Shown here one piece after another: positions 12,986 to 26,586 of a DNA stretch of 64,000 nt. Every line of letters begins with the position of its first letter. The stretch's first letter is position 1. The position numbers and the translations under genes are program-made. The notes below the pieces were generated by a model. That model was given only the letters and a program-made list of their open reading frames with translations. It was not told the DNA's origin and did not search any database. Source of the DNA: Citrus sinensis (Eukaryota; Streptophyta; Magnoliopsida; Sapindales; Rutaceae); NCBI RefSeq assembly GCF_022201045.2, contig NC_068559.1, positions 1,984,001 through 2,048,000 on the forward strand, in the 5' to 3' direction.

Positions 12986-13068
12986 TTCTGATTCTCGCTC
13001 TTTTCTCTCTGACTGCGAATTGAGAGAAGCAGAAGCTGTGGCGGCAAGTTTAATATGTAAGAGGAGAT

Positions 13069-13080
13069 TTTCCCGCCAAA
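13069..13080 (-). promoter_or_regulatory. E2F binding site upstream of ETG1
   Basis: TTTGGCGGGAAA on the minus strand, 84-95 bases upstream of the ETG1 ATG, fits the E2F consensus TTTSSCGSSAAA fully. A second CCCGCC sits about 30 bases further out, with several TGGGCC/TGGGCT site II-type motifs around 13085-13160. These elements mark S-phase and proliferation genes in plants. Confidence 0.8.
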
Positions 13081-13159
13081 TCATAGTGGGCCTTTGGGCT
13101 CCCGCCCTTTGATTGGTCGGGATTGTTAACTATTGTCTCCTTTTTTGGGCTTAACGGCC

Positions 13160-14102
13160 CATTTATTGACAAATTTAAATTTTTCCATGTTTTTGGATTC
13201 GATTCGTAAATTGGACACAAAACAAAAATCTTTAAACTAATATTGTTTTATATCAAAATTTTAAAAAAAAATCCTTAATTATCTAGACTACTCATTCCTC
13301 CAACCATTAAAATCTCTTGTGATGTTACAAATTGTAATCTATATATTCCTTAGTACGATAGGGTTGGACTCTATTAATTATAAAGAAATAAAATTAGAGA
13401 GAAATTATTTAAATTAGCTCAAATTAAGGTAAATTTACAAAAATAGATATTCGCAACATAAATGCTCCTAAGTCAACGATCGACAAGTGATTTATGTTTG
13501 AAATGCTCATTTTTAACTATTAAAAATTAAGGAAACAAAAACGGTAAATGAGCTACTTTTGTATATTAACCTTAATTTTTAAGTTTTTTTTATACTTTGT
13601 CCTCGAACATTAAAAAGAAAAAAAATGCTAATCCACAAGTATTACAAACAAACGTGAAAGCAGAAAGAAATATCACTTCTGCATAACTTACTAACAAGAA
13701 CGGTGAGTCGTATAAATTAGAAAATAACATTATCGCACAGATTCTTAGGTTTGTACAACACAATATTTTATGATTCTATTTAAAATTAAGGTGTTGTAAT
13801 TTAAAAATTACAGCTGTTGTAAAAAAAATTGTAATTATAAAATATAAATTAATAATATATTATAAATATAAATTTTAAATAAAAATTTTAACAAAATTAT
13901 TAAAAATATAATAAATTTTTTATTATATAAAATAAAAAATTATATCAATAAAACTTCTAAATTTCGGCAACTATAATTTTTAAGCTTAATTATCCAACAT
14001 TAATCTCAAACGCACCCTATCTATATAACACATACATCAATAGCTAAGAAGCAAGTCAATCGAGACAACAAAAGCAACAGCAGCCATCCATTTCCATCCA
14101 AT
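13160..14102. other. intergenic, AT-rich
   Basis: Extremely AT-rich stretch between the ETG1 promoter and the 3' end of the next minus-strand gene. It includes one decayed MITE (13785-14017) and otherwise no recognised signal. Confidence 0.5.
13785..14017. repeat. decayed Tourist-like MITE
   Basis: The right end (tctcaaacgcaccc) resembles the right terminus of the intact element at 31947-32218. The internal acagctgttgt and the AT-rich core with tataaatataaattttaaat also match it. The left terminus is mutated. Confidence 0.5.
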
Positions 14103-14827
14103 TCATCTAGAAAAAAGCCTGGTGAAAAAGTTTCCAGAATTGGCCTTCTCCAAACAAGCAACATGAACATATCTTCCCAACTTGTCGACTTGCCTTGGTT
14201 CGCCTCTGGTATCTTTCTTGCAAACCTTGCATGTCTTGTCCACCCACCCTTCTTCAACGTACCCTCCATCCACTATTTCCAGCATCAGAAACAAGAAAAC
14301 AAATCAATGATTTTCAAAAACGACTAGTGATTGTTTTCACTTGCGACTCAAGCTCAAAGTAATTTAATTACCATCTATATAGGATTTGAAGAAGTCCTTG
14401 TACGTCCCTCCAATCTTTCTTCTAAGAGCCCCATACTGCGCATATTCAGTAACCCAGTTGAGATTTTTTATGACCGTGCGCAGAGCAATAAACAAAAAAG
14501 AAGATTTGTTTTTTTTTTTTTTTCTTGTTGCCATATATTATTAATTACCTGCTCTCTGCTCATTTGGCTACCCGACCTGGTGGCTTTTCTAGCGTCCTCA
14601 AGAAGCTGAGCATCTTCTCTAGACCTTACTTGAGAGAAATCGAGAGCTTCGGTTATGTTGCTGAATAAGGATTGCGTGCTCTTCTTGGGGTCTTGCTCTT
14701 CCTTCTTGGCATGAACTCTGAGCGTGGAGACTCTGTTGAGCCTGTAACTAGACAAGTTCTGAGCAAATCCCACATTTGAGGCGAAACCACTAGGTGAAGG
14801 TGACAAATGAAGAGCCCCAAATCCCAT
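14103..14827 (-). CDS. small plastid-targeted protein with C-x2-C / H-x2-C motif
   Basis: Three exons (14549-14827, 14372-14435, 14103-14272) give 170 residues. The first 40 or so are rich in Ser, Ala, Arg and hydroxylated residues and end near RVHAKKEE, typical of a chloroplast transit peptide. Residues 45-93 are charged and probably helical (SQVRSREDAQLLEDARKATR). The C-terminal part holds C129-x2-C132 and H151-x2-C154, set in WVDKTCKVCKKDTRGEPRQ and GRYVHVACLEK, a likely single zinc-binding knuckle. I cannot name the family with confidence; it looks like a conserved land-plant plastid protein of unknown job. The start at 14827 is the only ATG that keeps the transit-like region. Confidence 0.75.
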
Positions 14828-15642
14828 TGTAATTCGCTGTTCCCTCCCTTCGCACGAGAAGGCAGCTATTGAAAGTTCCAGGTATTTATATTAACGTGCA
14901 TGTGTGTATGTCTTGTGCCTATTTGGACCACAAAATCACAGCTTAAAGAATCGTTGCCACTCATAAAACCTGGTGGTTAGTGTAAGACTACGTGGCCTTT
15001 TGAAGGACTATCGTATTTGAGAGAACATTTTGATTTTGCGACTGCTTCTAAATTCGTAAGGGGGAAAGAACACCAGAACCTGTGGTTTGCTCCAATAAAC
15101 AGTTCGACCCTCATTGTTTCGGGAATGACTAACTTTAAAAAGGGAAATTTCGTCTATATTCACAGATATAAGGATATTTTAGTAAATTAGTAATACTCTT
15201 AATTTTATTCAAATAAATAAATGAAATTAGATAATTACTTAAAAAGTGACGGGGTCTACTTGTCGTGCATGGGTCTTTTTCCCATTCATAAACTGGAATA
15301 TCTTCATAAATTCTTGGTTAGCAACAAACTCGAGATTCTCAGAAAACATTGCCACATTTTCTGCAGATCAGAGGGAAGAGGTGAAGGAATTTTTAGTACA
15401 CATAAGATGCGATGCCAACGAAAAACCAGATTTTACATCTCAAGATTCGAGAAAGCCATTGGTTTCATGTAGGATTTTCACATTTCTTTTACCATTAATG
15501 GATGATTACAAGTACATCATTATGGGAAGAAGTTGCTATTTTCTTTTCTACAAAACCCTGTTAATCTAAGGAACTTCATTACCACGCTCACTTAAGCAGT
15601 TCTCTATAGATGAGACGACAAAACTACTCTTACATAATAAAT
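14828..15642. other. intergenic, promoter side of small plastid gene
   Basis: The left end holds the 5' flank of the small plastid gene (leader or TATA candidate ggtatttatatta near 14880). The right half probably includes the 3' UTR of the potassium transporter gene. Open frames of about 100 codons here are not convincing. Confidence 0.4.
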
Positions 15643-18600
15643 CTACACAACATAGACCATGCCGACTTCTAGGAGAGACACCGGTGGCACCTTGAGTGCT
15701 ACATCTGGCCCCCGGCAGTTCCTTCGCAAGAAATTATATCCAAAGTTAATGGCCAATCTCTTGAGGAGAGATGATCCTTGTTTTGCTCGGACATGAGAGT
15801 GTCCAAGTATAAATGCAGTACCAGCCTGTTGAGCCGCAAATAAGTCTTCTAGTTCTTGTTGTGATTGTAGATTAATCTCAGACTGCGCATCAGTATCGGA
15901 CTGGTCATCGATGGCAAATCTCACCCTTCTCTGGACTGCCCTGACGGGTTCCATTTCGATGACATCTGTGACACTCTCTACTGAGGTAAACCCACCTGAT
16001 ACATTAGCTGGCTGTAATGTCTCCTCAATCTCATAAGCTGGAGCACCGGATAGCGACACTGTTCCAATCACAGCCAATCTGCCATCACTTGTTGATTCAT
16101 TAGATCGGGATGTTACGGCATCATCAGTATACAAATTAGTCCTATCAGTTTTGTACCAATCATAGCAGATGAAATCTGCCAGTCTATCGACTAGTTCAGA
16201 TTCAAAAGAGTCAACATCCTGATGAACGTCGCGGTATCCATAGCGGACAATGCACCTGTAGGATCGATGAGCTGCAGGACCCACACGGCCTACAAGATAC
16301 CGCTCAGCAGGGGGCACATGGGGAACAGGTACTGATTTTACACATACAAAGACAAGGATGCGGTGGAAAGCAGGGAGGTTGGTGACAAAGCGGGAGAAGT
16401 TAGCAGGGATGCCGGAAGTGAGATCAGTAAAAACTAAGCCAATGCCAGGAACTCGAGCAATTCCCAAGCTTGGACCCAAAGCTAGAAGCCATTCTAGCGA
16501 TACTTTGTTGTGCAGGTCAAATTCATACTTCTTAATGGTGGCATAGTGCCAAACAAACATGATGGTGGTTAGGAAAAGAGCAAGTAGGATAGGAAGCCAT
16601 GCACCTTCTCGGAATTTGGTCAGTGAAGCTGAGAAGTAAAGCAATTCAATGGAGCCAAAAAATAGCAAAAAACAAAGAGCTAGAATTGGCGGTTTGTGCC
16701 AGCAGAGAATGATAACCAGGGCAGTGAGGCACGTGGTCACAAGCATTACAGTCATTACAGCTAACCCTGCAACAAATTACAGCAATGTCATAATGTTTCA
16801 ACTTCATGAATTCACTTCAATTACTCTCTCCTTAATATCATTAATTTTTTTTTGTGGGGTGGGGGATGGAGTCTCATCAATTTTTATTCAGATAAGCAAA
16901 GGGCAAGCCAATTATTCTTTTGAAAAGATAATTATCATTGTCGGGGAAATGGAGATAGGCATCCATGGATATATAGGCAAAAATTTATCAAAGCAGACAG
17001 AAGAACAATTTTCAAATATTTCACTCAATGAAATAAGGATAAAAAACTATCAATTAATAAATGAAGATAGAGGTTTAAATAGAGAGATCTAGTATCTGAA
17101 AATAGATAATCAATTCGAAAGTTGTAACTTACCAGATGCATTCCCTATGTGCTTAGTGTCTCTAAATCCAATGGTCACAGCAATGCAGAGAATCATGAGA
17201 ACCCAATTAATCTCAGGAATATATATCTGCCCATGAATCTTGTCAGAGGTGTGAACAACCTTGACTCTTGGGAAGCAGCCAAGAGATTGGCTCTGGTTAA
17301 TAATAGAGAATGTTCCACTTATAATTGCTTGGCTTCCCACAATAGAAGCAAGAATCGCGACTACAAGCACTGGCCACCTCACACTTTCTGCACCCAAAAA
17401 CTTGAAGCAATTATTTTCATTCCAAAAGATGCAAATATCCTAGTAAATTGAACAAGCATCAGTTGACATGCAGCTGTGTACTAGTTACTTGCACATCAAG
17501 GGTCACTTTTGCTTTTATTAAAATTAAAAGGAAAAATAAAACTGACAAATGAATACCTGGAACTGAGACAAAAAAACTGATCTGGTAATTGGTTTCGTGA
17601 TGCTTCGATAAGTAAGCAGCTTGCCCCATATAAGCCAATATAAGTGCCGGATAAACCAGAAAGGTAAAAGCAATCTGTCTCAGGTAAAGCATAAAGAATT
17701 AGAATTCTTTTTACTAGGCAGCTTAGACTCAACCAGACAACACACAGATAGAAAACAAAATTTATATACCAAAAGTTCTAATAGAAAACATTTTTCAAAT
17801 GTACCTGAATTGCAGCATAAGAGAAGTGGCCAAGATCAGCAAACATTGCCTCCGACCCTGCATAGAGCAACATTCCATTGTCATTCCTTGTTCATTGAAT
17901 TATATTTACATAACATAACAATGAAGAATACACAGATTTCAGTTTTGTATCAGTGTTTAACTCTTTGACTGATATGTTTATCGTATGTGCATATATTCCA
18001 AACTGACCTGTTATGCACAACAATATACCACCCAAAGACATCCACCCCCGCTTCCTTGTCTTCTTCAGGAACTTGAACATGTAATATGGAGAAAGGGCTT
18101 GATAGACATGAGAGTTCCAGTGGATTATATTGTATAGGCCAAGGGCACTTATGCAGAGTAGCCATATCAAAACAACTGGTGCAAACAAAAACCCAACCCG
18201 ATGGGTGCCATAGTGTTGGAGTGCAAAAAGACACACTATGATGAAGCAAGTAATTGGAATCACCGCGTCTGCAAATAAAGGCAGAAAGTATAGGTGAAGA
18301 ACATAATGAATTATCACAACAAAACTAAAAATTAACTTAAAGCTTCAGCAGTTTAAATAACCCTTGCTGAAAAGAAAACTTTTACCCGATTTTCTTTTAT
18401 GGAGGCTTCAATAAATTTATAATAAGTTTGGTAAAGCCAAATTCCCACAAGTGGCATCAAAATGTTTTACAATTACTGGTACATTGATGTCCACAACTTG
18501 TCCATAACTACCATATAATTGTTCCATGAAAAATGTATTTTCTCTGTATGTGTGGAACTTAGCAACTTATTCTGGTAGCTAATTAGTTTCATCTATTTTC

Positions 18601-20169
18601 TGCTACATTACTGGTCAGCAAATACGGACAACAGCAGAAACTGTGTAGTGGTCAATGTATTGTAGCACAAAACTAGCATATGTTTCCACAAATTTAATAG
18701 ATCTCAACTATATGATGGTGCTTAATCAAATACTAGATAGCTACACTATTCATTTTCAACCAGACTATATTTTCTGACTAGCAAATTATATCACAAATAT
18801 ACATCACTTTTTATTGCCACAGTGTTGTATTGTTTACTATGTAATAGTCAACTCATAATATTTCCTAGAACAATGTAGTAGATAGGATCAACTTTGACTC
18901 CAGACCACAACTTAAGCAACTTGAGTGGTCCCTGCTTCAGTCAATGACAAGATCGATGACAAGATGGAGCATCTATCCTGAATGACCAGAAAGAGACTCC
19001 ACCTTACTCCTTTAAAATCTATATCAATTTTTAAAGTTTGCCACTTCACCTATGACAAAGTGAAGTAAATCTACTACTGGAACAATCTGTACATGCCGAA
19101 TAGAGACGCGGTCACTGTCTTCTCGGTTCTCCTGAATGATCAAAATAAATATAGATCCTGTTCAATCTTAAATTTCACTAGGAAATAGTCAGGTAACTAA
19201 TTCTAAGCTTCAGCTTTCCTGTTGTGCTTATGCCCAATTCTTAGAGCTCAATAGAGAAAGCATTTTATCTCATTTACTGTCTTGAATATGATTTAATTAA
19301 TACTTTTAAGATATTAAAGACTAAAAGCTAAGAAGCTTACACTGGTGATGCTCCTTAGACATGAAAAACTCAAGACCAGACACTGCCGAGAAAACTACAT
19401 TTTAGAACAAAATTTGTTAGTTAGCGAACAGAGAGAAAACAGTTGCCAATTGAAGTGTTACTGGGAAGGTCTTTACCGGAAATGGCCGGAGTAAGAAGTC
19501 CATCTCCAATTACCATACAAGTGCCAAGTAGAACCAAGATAAGCAAAGCAGTATGCAAGAACTTGTGCTTCTCAAGATACATTTTGACTCTTGAACTGTT
19601 CTTCTCCGGGGGCTGCTCCAGTTTATAAGTAGAGAGCGCTTCATCAGCAGCCTGCCTATTGGGCAAAAGGCTTACCTTAGCATGCCGGCATATTGATGAG
19701 TACAGGGCGAAAGTACCACCTGAAAAATATGCACAAAAGGTTTCGATTCAGCATCAAGCTTAGCCGAAATCTGCCATGCTCAATAATTTGGGTACTTACC
19801 CTCTCCATTGTCATCAGCTCGAAGGACTATAAAGACATACTTGAACAAGGGAACTAAAGTCAGAGTCCAGAAGACAAAAGATAAAGCTCCAAAAATTTCT
19901 TCATTCGTGTTTGAATGTTGAATGTCTTCTGCAAATGTACTCTTGTAAACATACAGTGGGGAAATGCCCAGGTCACCATATACAACCCCAAGGCTTTGGT
20001 AAGCTAGAATCAATATTGTCTTCCAAGAATCCTTCTGAAAATGCAATTACACATAACGACCATAACTAATTATGCTGAACCAAATAGAAGGGGGAAAGAA
20101 AGAAAAAAGAAAACTGCAGTTAGCTCATACCTTTGAAGAATCCCAACACTTGCCATGTTCAAGATCCAT
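15643..20169 (-). CDS. KT/HAK/KUP potassium transporter, KUP2-like
   Basis: Nine exons join to 793 residues: 20131-20169, 19800-20034, 19477-19719, 19341-19394, 18008-18268, 17805-17857, 17557-17674, 17133-17387 and 15643-16766. The family signature [14 protein letters not shown] is at residues 29-42, followed by [33 protein letters not shown] and [11 protein letters not shown]; about twelve membrane helices precede a long cytosolic C-terminal half encoded by the last exon. The protein is a proton-coupled K+ transporter of the plasma membrane or tonoplast, used in K+ uptake, turgor and cell expansion (family knowledge). The C-terminus [20 protein letters not shown] is typical of the KUP2/3/4 clade. 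Position two genes from ETG1 favours KUP2, but KUP3 or KUP4 cannot be excluded by reading alone. A TTTTCAG about 70 bases upstream of the ATG suggests a 5' UTR intron. Confidence 0.93.
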
Positions 20170-21360
20170 GGTTACCAGTACTCCTCAATCTCTAACAATA
20201 AGTTTCTGGTTTTTAACTCACTTATGAGCAGATCTGCACTGAAAAAGTAGAAGAAGCGTTGATAAAGTAACTAAAAAGAAGCGAGAATTTTTTAAAATAA
20301 CTGATAAGAGCATTAAGGAATTTCAAAGCGAAGCCCATCACTACACCCGCAAATAGAGAAGATACATTCATAAAAGCAAGTCACATTCCCCAACTTTTCA
20401 AGACACCCACATGCCATCATCCATACCTCTAAAAGTCTAAATTCCAATCACATCCCCACCAAACTCATTATAACATCTAAGAAAAAAATCCCTTTTGTGA
20501 AATTTATTTAGGTAAAGAAGAACACTCAAAAACTTCAAATTTCAATTCAATCCCACAAGCATTGAGGCTCAACCACTCTAGAATCTTCCGGTTAAAGCTC
20601 ATAAATGAAAAGGGTCCCTCATTTTTCATCTACAGTAGTCTCATTTTCACCCTTTTCTTACACTAGAATCAGACAAACAGTAAACTCATGGGCACAAAAT
20701 TCACCTAGAAAAGACAAAAGCAAATACTACAAAAAAAGAGCACTGCACTGTGCATACGTAATGTAATGCAAGTCCAAAAATGAAAAAGGGGTCACATCTT
20801 TTTCAGAGGGGAAATACGAAACGAAATAGGAGAACGAGAATCTTTGCGTGATAGCAGCCAAAAGGCAGAATCACGTGAATTCAACGACAGTTAACATTTC
20901 TTAAAAACTGTTACCTTTCTTAAAGCCATATAAATGACACACACACACACACACGTATTATCACCGCCACCACCTCCAGCAGCCCACCATCTTCAAAAAC
21001 TGCTGCCCACTCATTTAAAGCTGAATTTCAGGACTCTTTTTTCGTTTTTATAAAATAACCCACTCTCTCTCTTATCTCACACACGCATCGCCAAGATTAC
21101 ATTCACTTTAACTAGTCACTTCTTGGTTTTCCAAATTCCCACCTACCTGAAGCCACCCTTTCACCCTCTTTTTGCATCGTGGAAAACATTGAAAGCGCTT
21201 TTGGAAGTAAAAAAATGGTGAAGGGCTCCATCGGGTTTGCACTTTTGCTGAGTAACTCAACTACTCAAGAAACTCAAAACAAAATCGAAACTTCCAATCA
21301 AAATATTACAATTAGTCACTTGCTAAATACGCCATGAGAGCTTAACATGCTCTTGAACTA
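20170..21360 (-). promoter_or_regulatory. probable 5' leader, leader intron and promoter of KUP gene
   Basis: Upstream of the KUP ATG. A TTTTCAG acceptor near 20236-20242 suggests a leader intron. CT/GA-rich and (AC)n runs (about 20937-20955) and a ttttataaaa near 21046-21055 resemble a promoter and 5' UTR. No exact start site can be set. Confidence 0.35.
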
Positions 21361-23826
21361 AAAATGAACAAAGCAGCCAACTTTTCCCCTCAAACCCCAA
21401 TACCCCACATTATCAAAATTTTCATTTTTCTGAAAGCCACTGGCCTACTCTTTGTGACCCACTTTGTGTTTTTTATTCGTCTTCAGGTTTACATCATTAC
21501 CCATCAATTATCATGCTTTTTTAGCTTCACAGATAGTGACCTCCATTAACGAAAAAATGAAAATAAAAAGTAAAAACATCCACCAAACTCAGAACTAAGG
21601 CTGAAACCAAAAATGAGTAACTGGAACTTTCCATAGCATTGAGATTTGTGCTTCTGTTATCTTCTTGATCTAATCTTTTAACTTTATTGTAATGTAAGTG
21701 CCCTCGTTTAAATATACGCACCGCCTTAGTGAGCTATGAAGTAGCAAATCAACACTTGGGATATAGTTTTGAGTTAAAAATAGTTAAATGGAAATCGGAA
21801 ACTTAACTCCACGTGCAAAGATATTGCAAAGACAGCGAAGAATGGCAAATTTTGTCTGGTTTTGAAGGTTAAATTAAATGAACAAGATGTTCGGGTTATT
21901 ACAGCAACCGACAACGGTGGCGAATGTTGCTCAGTAACTATTAATTACAAATTAATAAAAAAAACTAAACTAAAGAGATCAAAGAAAAATGTTTAGCAAA
22001 TTAACATTTTTATTCGTCATATGGAATGTTTTATTACCATTGTATTCATTTATCATCTAATTATCAATCAACAATCATCTTTGCACTTGCTTGCATGATT
22101 TTTATTTTTTATACTACATTATTTTATTGTTGGATTAAATCTTTGAGAAAGTGAAGTTGCATGTGATGTTAACATGTGTTATGTGGTTTCATTTGTATAA
22201 AAATTGATAAGTGTAGAGAAATGCATGCACCCAAATCTTTATGCATAATCCCCCCATCCCCCCAAAAAAAAACAAAAAAAAAACAAACAAACAAGAATAA
22301 ACAGATTCGGCAAATTGCAGAGAATATGCAGCTTCTGGCGGGTTACACTAGGCCGTCTGAACTGTACTGCACCACCCAGTAATGCTTTTTTGAATTAATT
22401 AATTACATGTTTTGTTTTCCCATTTTTTTTTGGCTTATTTATAGTGAACCTGACCGGCCAACTAAATCACTACTTCCTATCTATATATTATTTATTTGAT
22501 GTTGCATAGCCATTGGCCATGCTGCATTTGCATGGGACATGTATCAGAAAACAAAGCAATATCGATTTGTTCACCAAGTTTACCGGCGCCAGCAGCCATG
22601 TGGTTCAAATTCAATAGGGTTGGGTTATAGCAATGTTGGTAGGTCCAAGTAGATCACAGAAAGTTTGTTTCTTTAGAAATAAAAAAAAATGAAAAAAAAA
22701 ATGTTCTGCAATTCCTAGCTAGAAGAGTTGCATTAAAGGTGATTAAAGATGTTAATTAACTGATTTAGGTGCTCGTTGCACGCATCTGCTTTTTCTGAAA
22801 AGGCAAGTCAAATGGGTATGAGTCCTTTAATTTTATTGTTTTAGTGTTGGACACCATTACCAATTTCAAAAGGATGTTTTTCTTGAAGATGGAGATTACT
22901 TGTCCTGTATTAATTATATAGATAGATGGATAAACACGAACCATTAAAAAAATGTTTATCAAAAGTACGCATTCTCGTGCAGCAAATAAAGATATAAAGC
23001 TGTTTGATATAAACCTGTTTGATATTGTCATTGAGATAAGAATTCTCAAAAGATGCCCTATAAAACAAATAAAGATATCACTTTGAAGTATCTAATGCAG
23101 GCTTCGTCCTGCCGACTGAATTTTTTATTCAATCGTGTTTTAGTTAATTAACAAGCGATCAAAATTTGTATCTACACTCGAGCAAAAGTTTAGATCAAAA
23201 GAGAACCTATATATGCTGTTTGATTGGGGGGCTACTAATGCGTAAGGGCAATAGAACTGTGATCTTCCAATCAAATTATTAGTGATGGAGTTGCTTCTGA
23301 GTGGGAGACATAACAAAATCCCATAAATAAAGTAGGGTGTAAATCCAACTGGAGAATTGGAGCTATATTTTCATGAGCAAGAAGGGCCCATCCCTGCCCG
23401 TAATTGACAGCTCTCAAGTCTCAAGTCCACCCCGCCTGCCTCTTTGTCCTTATTATTTGTATTTTCACTAGTCTGTATTTGAATAATGCAATAAAGGAAA
23501 CTCAATAGTGACTGCAAGTAGTACAATAGTCTTATTAAGCCAGTTGGCTGGTAGCCCAATGGTGGGTTAGAGTTCTCAACATTTTGTTATCTTTTCTCCA
23601 CAAAGAATGTAGAATAATTGAAGATATCTCCTCAAAACTTTTGTAAGATTAGAGATTTCCCCACCAGTTATGTAGATTTTCGAGTTATCTATTCTGTTGA
23701 AGTTTTATTTTCAATATATCTGTAGATTATAACAATTAAAAAAAATGCAATATCCTTAAATAAATAGTAAGTTTAGGGATTGATAACTTTAGTAGGTAAA
23801 ACAAAGACTCTTATTACCTTAATTAA

Positions 23827-23970
23827 TAACGTAAGATACATAACTGTCTCACAACAGTTTGATGAAAATCTAACGACTGTGAAAAAAATAGGATTTTGAT
23901 ATCTTATATTTCTACAGCCGTTAGATTTTTATCAAACGGTTGTAAGATAATTATGTATCTTACATTGTTA
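23827..23970. repeat. foldback MITE-like element, arms about 54 bp
   Basis: The left arm from taacgtaagatacataa to ctaacgactgt is matched in reverse by the right arm from acagccgttagattttta to atgtatcttacattgtta, with several mismatches. The loop is about 40 bases. The class is not clear. Confidence 0.7.
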
Positions 23971-24037
23971 TGTCAAATAACAAGTGTAGGTAAAAATTTG
24001 TTACCTTGTATATAGTCCATATATGTTTTAGGAAAAA

Positions 24038-24198
24038 GCTATTTATCTCGAATTCTGGCCCTGAATTTACGCCCCGAAAGCCAAAACGCACCGTTTGGTT
24101 TTGTTTCATTTGCTTTCCATTTTCCCTTACCAAACCAAACGGCGCATTTTAACTTTCAGAGCGCAAATTCAGGACTAGAATTTGGGGTAAATAGCAGC
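24038..24198. repeat. foldback MITE-like element, arms about 65 bp
   Basis: Left arm gctatttatc...cctgaatttac...aaaacgcaccgtttggtt and right arm aaaccaaacggcgcatttt...gcgcaaattcagg...aaatagcagc are imperfect reverse complements. The aacg(g)c(a)ccgtttgg core recalls the ACGGCGTCGTTTTG core of the large element at 36764. Confidence 0.7.
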
Positions 24199-25777
24199 AC
24201 TCTATGTTTTATCACTATGCTATAAAAAGTCTGATGGGCTCCAATACGAAGGCTCAATGAATGAAGTCTATGTGTCAAAATTTTGCGAGCCAAAAATGAT
24301 TTCTTCAATCAAATTAACCCAACGTTAGCCATTTGTTTGTGAACGAAGCAAAGCCCCTAGACTCGGCCCAAATGCACAGAGGAACGAAGCCATATTTATG
24401 ACTTCTGATTGTGTTTGTGATTGTCTACCCTCTCAGTGAATCAATTCTAAATTAGATTTCATAATAATTGCCTTTCCAAATAAATTCATAACATGTTTAG
24501 TCAACCTAGATTATGAAATAATTACTTTTCAATAAATTTAGTATACATGTTTGGTAAATTGATCCTGAATATATGGTGTCTATGTACAATAACTAAAATG
24601 TCCACATTTTCTTTTTTAAAAAAACAATTCAAGTTTTTATTCAAAATTTAAATAATAACTAAAAAATTTTATTACAAATTTAGAACTTGTTTAATCAAAA
24701 ATAATATATTTGTTAAATAAGTATTATTATTGAATAATTAAAAAAAGTAAATTTCTGCCATCGGCATTATCATCGTTATCATCGACCGTTGATGGTAATT
24801 ATTGATGTAAGTTTGTAAAAATAGGTATCATTGGATAAGAGTATTTTGAATCTGAACATATGAGTGTTGTCACATTTATAGCATTTCGCCATAAGCCAAT
24901 GACGATGGCTTATTGATTTTAGTTAAAAATTTTAAATAGAAATAAACTAACTTTTTTTTTTTTTGTTAGAGTATATTTGGAAATGTATCTTAGTACGATA
25001 TTCAGATTCTAAAAAAAAATGACTTCCAAATGCTGCTCCCACCATGACTTTTAATGTTTAGTACAAAAATAGATTGTATGAGAATCAAATTTTAAACAAT
25101 CTTAGAAAGTGTTTGCCAAAAATGTTTTGAGTGTTAGATTATAAAAAAGTAATTACTTGACAATCTAAAGCAATCCCAAAACATCTAGAGGAGGTGGCAA
25201 AATAAGTTACAACTTGATTGCATGGCACAAATATTAACACGATTAATAAATTGATTGATATGGCTTGACACCATATATAACTGTGTCAAATCGTGTTGAG
25301 CCATCTCAATATGATTACACATTTATAGCACGAAATATATGGTAATATTTTTTTAAAAAAATTAACTAATACATGTACTGAACACTAAATTAGTTATTCA
25401 TGTCATATTCATATTGTATTGTAAACTTGCTCATGTCATATTTATATCATGTTAACTTATTTATGACTATTTTAAGAATAATGTTGACATGTTGGTTTTT
25501 AAAAATATATTAAATAGGTCAACATAACTAACATAATTCATAAATGAGTCGTATCTATATTTTGATGTTTCGACACGATTAATAAATAAGCCGTATTCAT
25601 ATTTATTTAAATTTGACACTAACACATTACACGAACTAGCACCCTATCTTCTCCAACTTTATGAGATTGATAACGGATAGCTACGAGTTGCAAATCTGAG
25701 CCCAACAGCACAAACCATTAGCCTATTAAGTTCATTCAATTGATCAGAGGTGGACCATAATATGTGACATTAATAAA

Positions 25778-26586
25778 AGTGGTGATATTTGATGGCTTCA
25801 ATTTCTCTCGCCATTTTCACTATTCAGTTAATCTCATTTATTTTTGAAATTATCCTTATTAAAAATAAAAATATAATTAAAACAAAAATAATTCCATAAA
25901 CCTAGCCATCTTCCACTACCATTCTCGTTGTCTTAAGCTACCAGACTGCCACTAGTCCTTCATTGCCAATTGACCACGAATTTCCCAGCAAACCCTCTTC
26001 TAAAAACTCTATCGAATTAAAATCAAATCAAATCAAATAAACGAGCAATTTTGTTGGAATTGCAGTACATAAAAGACATGAATTCTAGAAAATGGACGTA
26101 AAGAATGTTTTTAGGATGATGAAAAAATGTAATCAACCTACTATGTACTTACACATTGTCAAATTATGGCATCACAATAGCTGCTAACGCAAGCACAGAA
26201 GATAATTGCAGTCTCCCTCCTTCTCTAAACAAGCATCTTTAGCATATATGCTCATCGTCTCGATAAGAAATGAAAATGAAACCCACCAAAATTATAACCA
26301 GTAGAAGTAATTTGCTTAATTTGTGCGGACGATTACAGCAGCAAATGGGGGGTTTGGCGGCTGCTGGGGAATTTGCTGGTTGGGGTCAATCAGCCACGAA
26401 GAGCTAGTGGTGGTGGTGGGGTGCCTTGACACGGTGACAATAGCAGTGAAAGGTGGTTATGGTTTTTTGAATTATTTTATTTTTTATTATTATATATTTT
26501 TTAATAAGGGTAATATCAAAAATAAATTAGATTAGTTGAAAAGTGGGGGTTGATGAGAGAAATTGAGGGAGTCAAATATCACCACT
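25778..26586. mobile_element. MULE-like or foldback DNA element with long inverted ends
   Basis: The ends begin AGTGGTGATATTTGA and pair in reverse for about 115 bp. A weaker match continues to about 230 bp (CACTAGTCCTTC against CACTAGCTCTTC, then ATTGACC). Total length is about 809 bp. No transposase is encoded. Flanks both contain attaat, but a clean target-site duplication is not visible. Confidence 0.6.
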
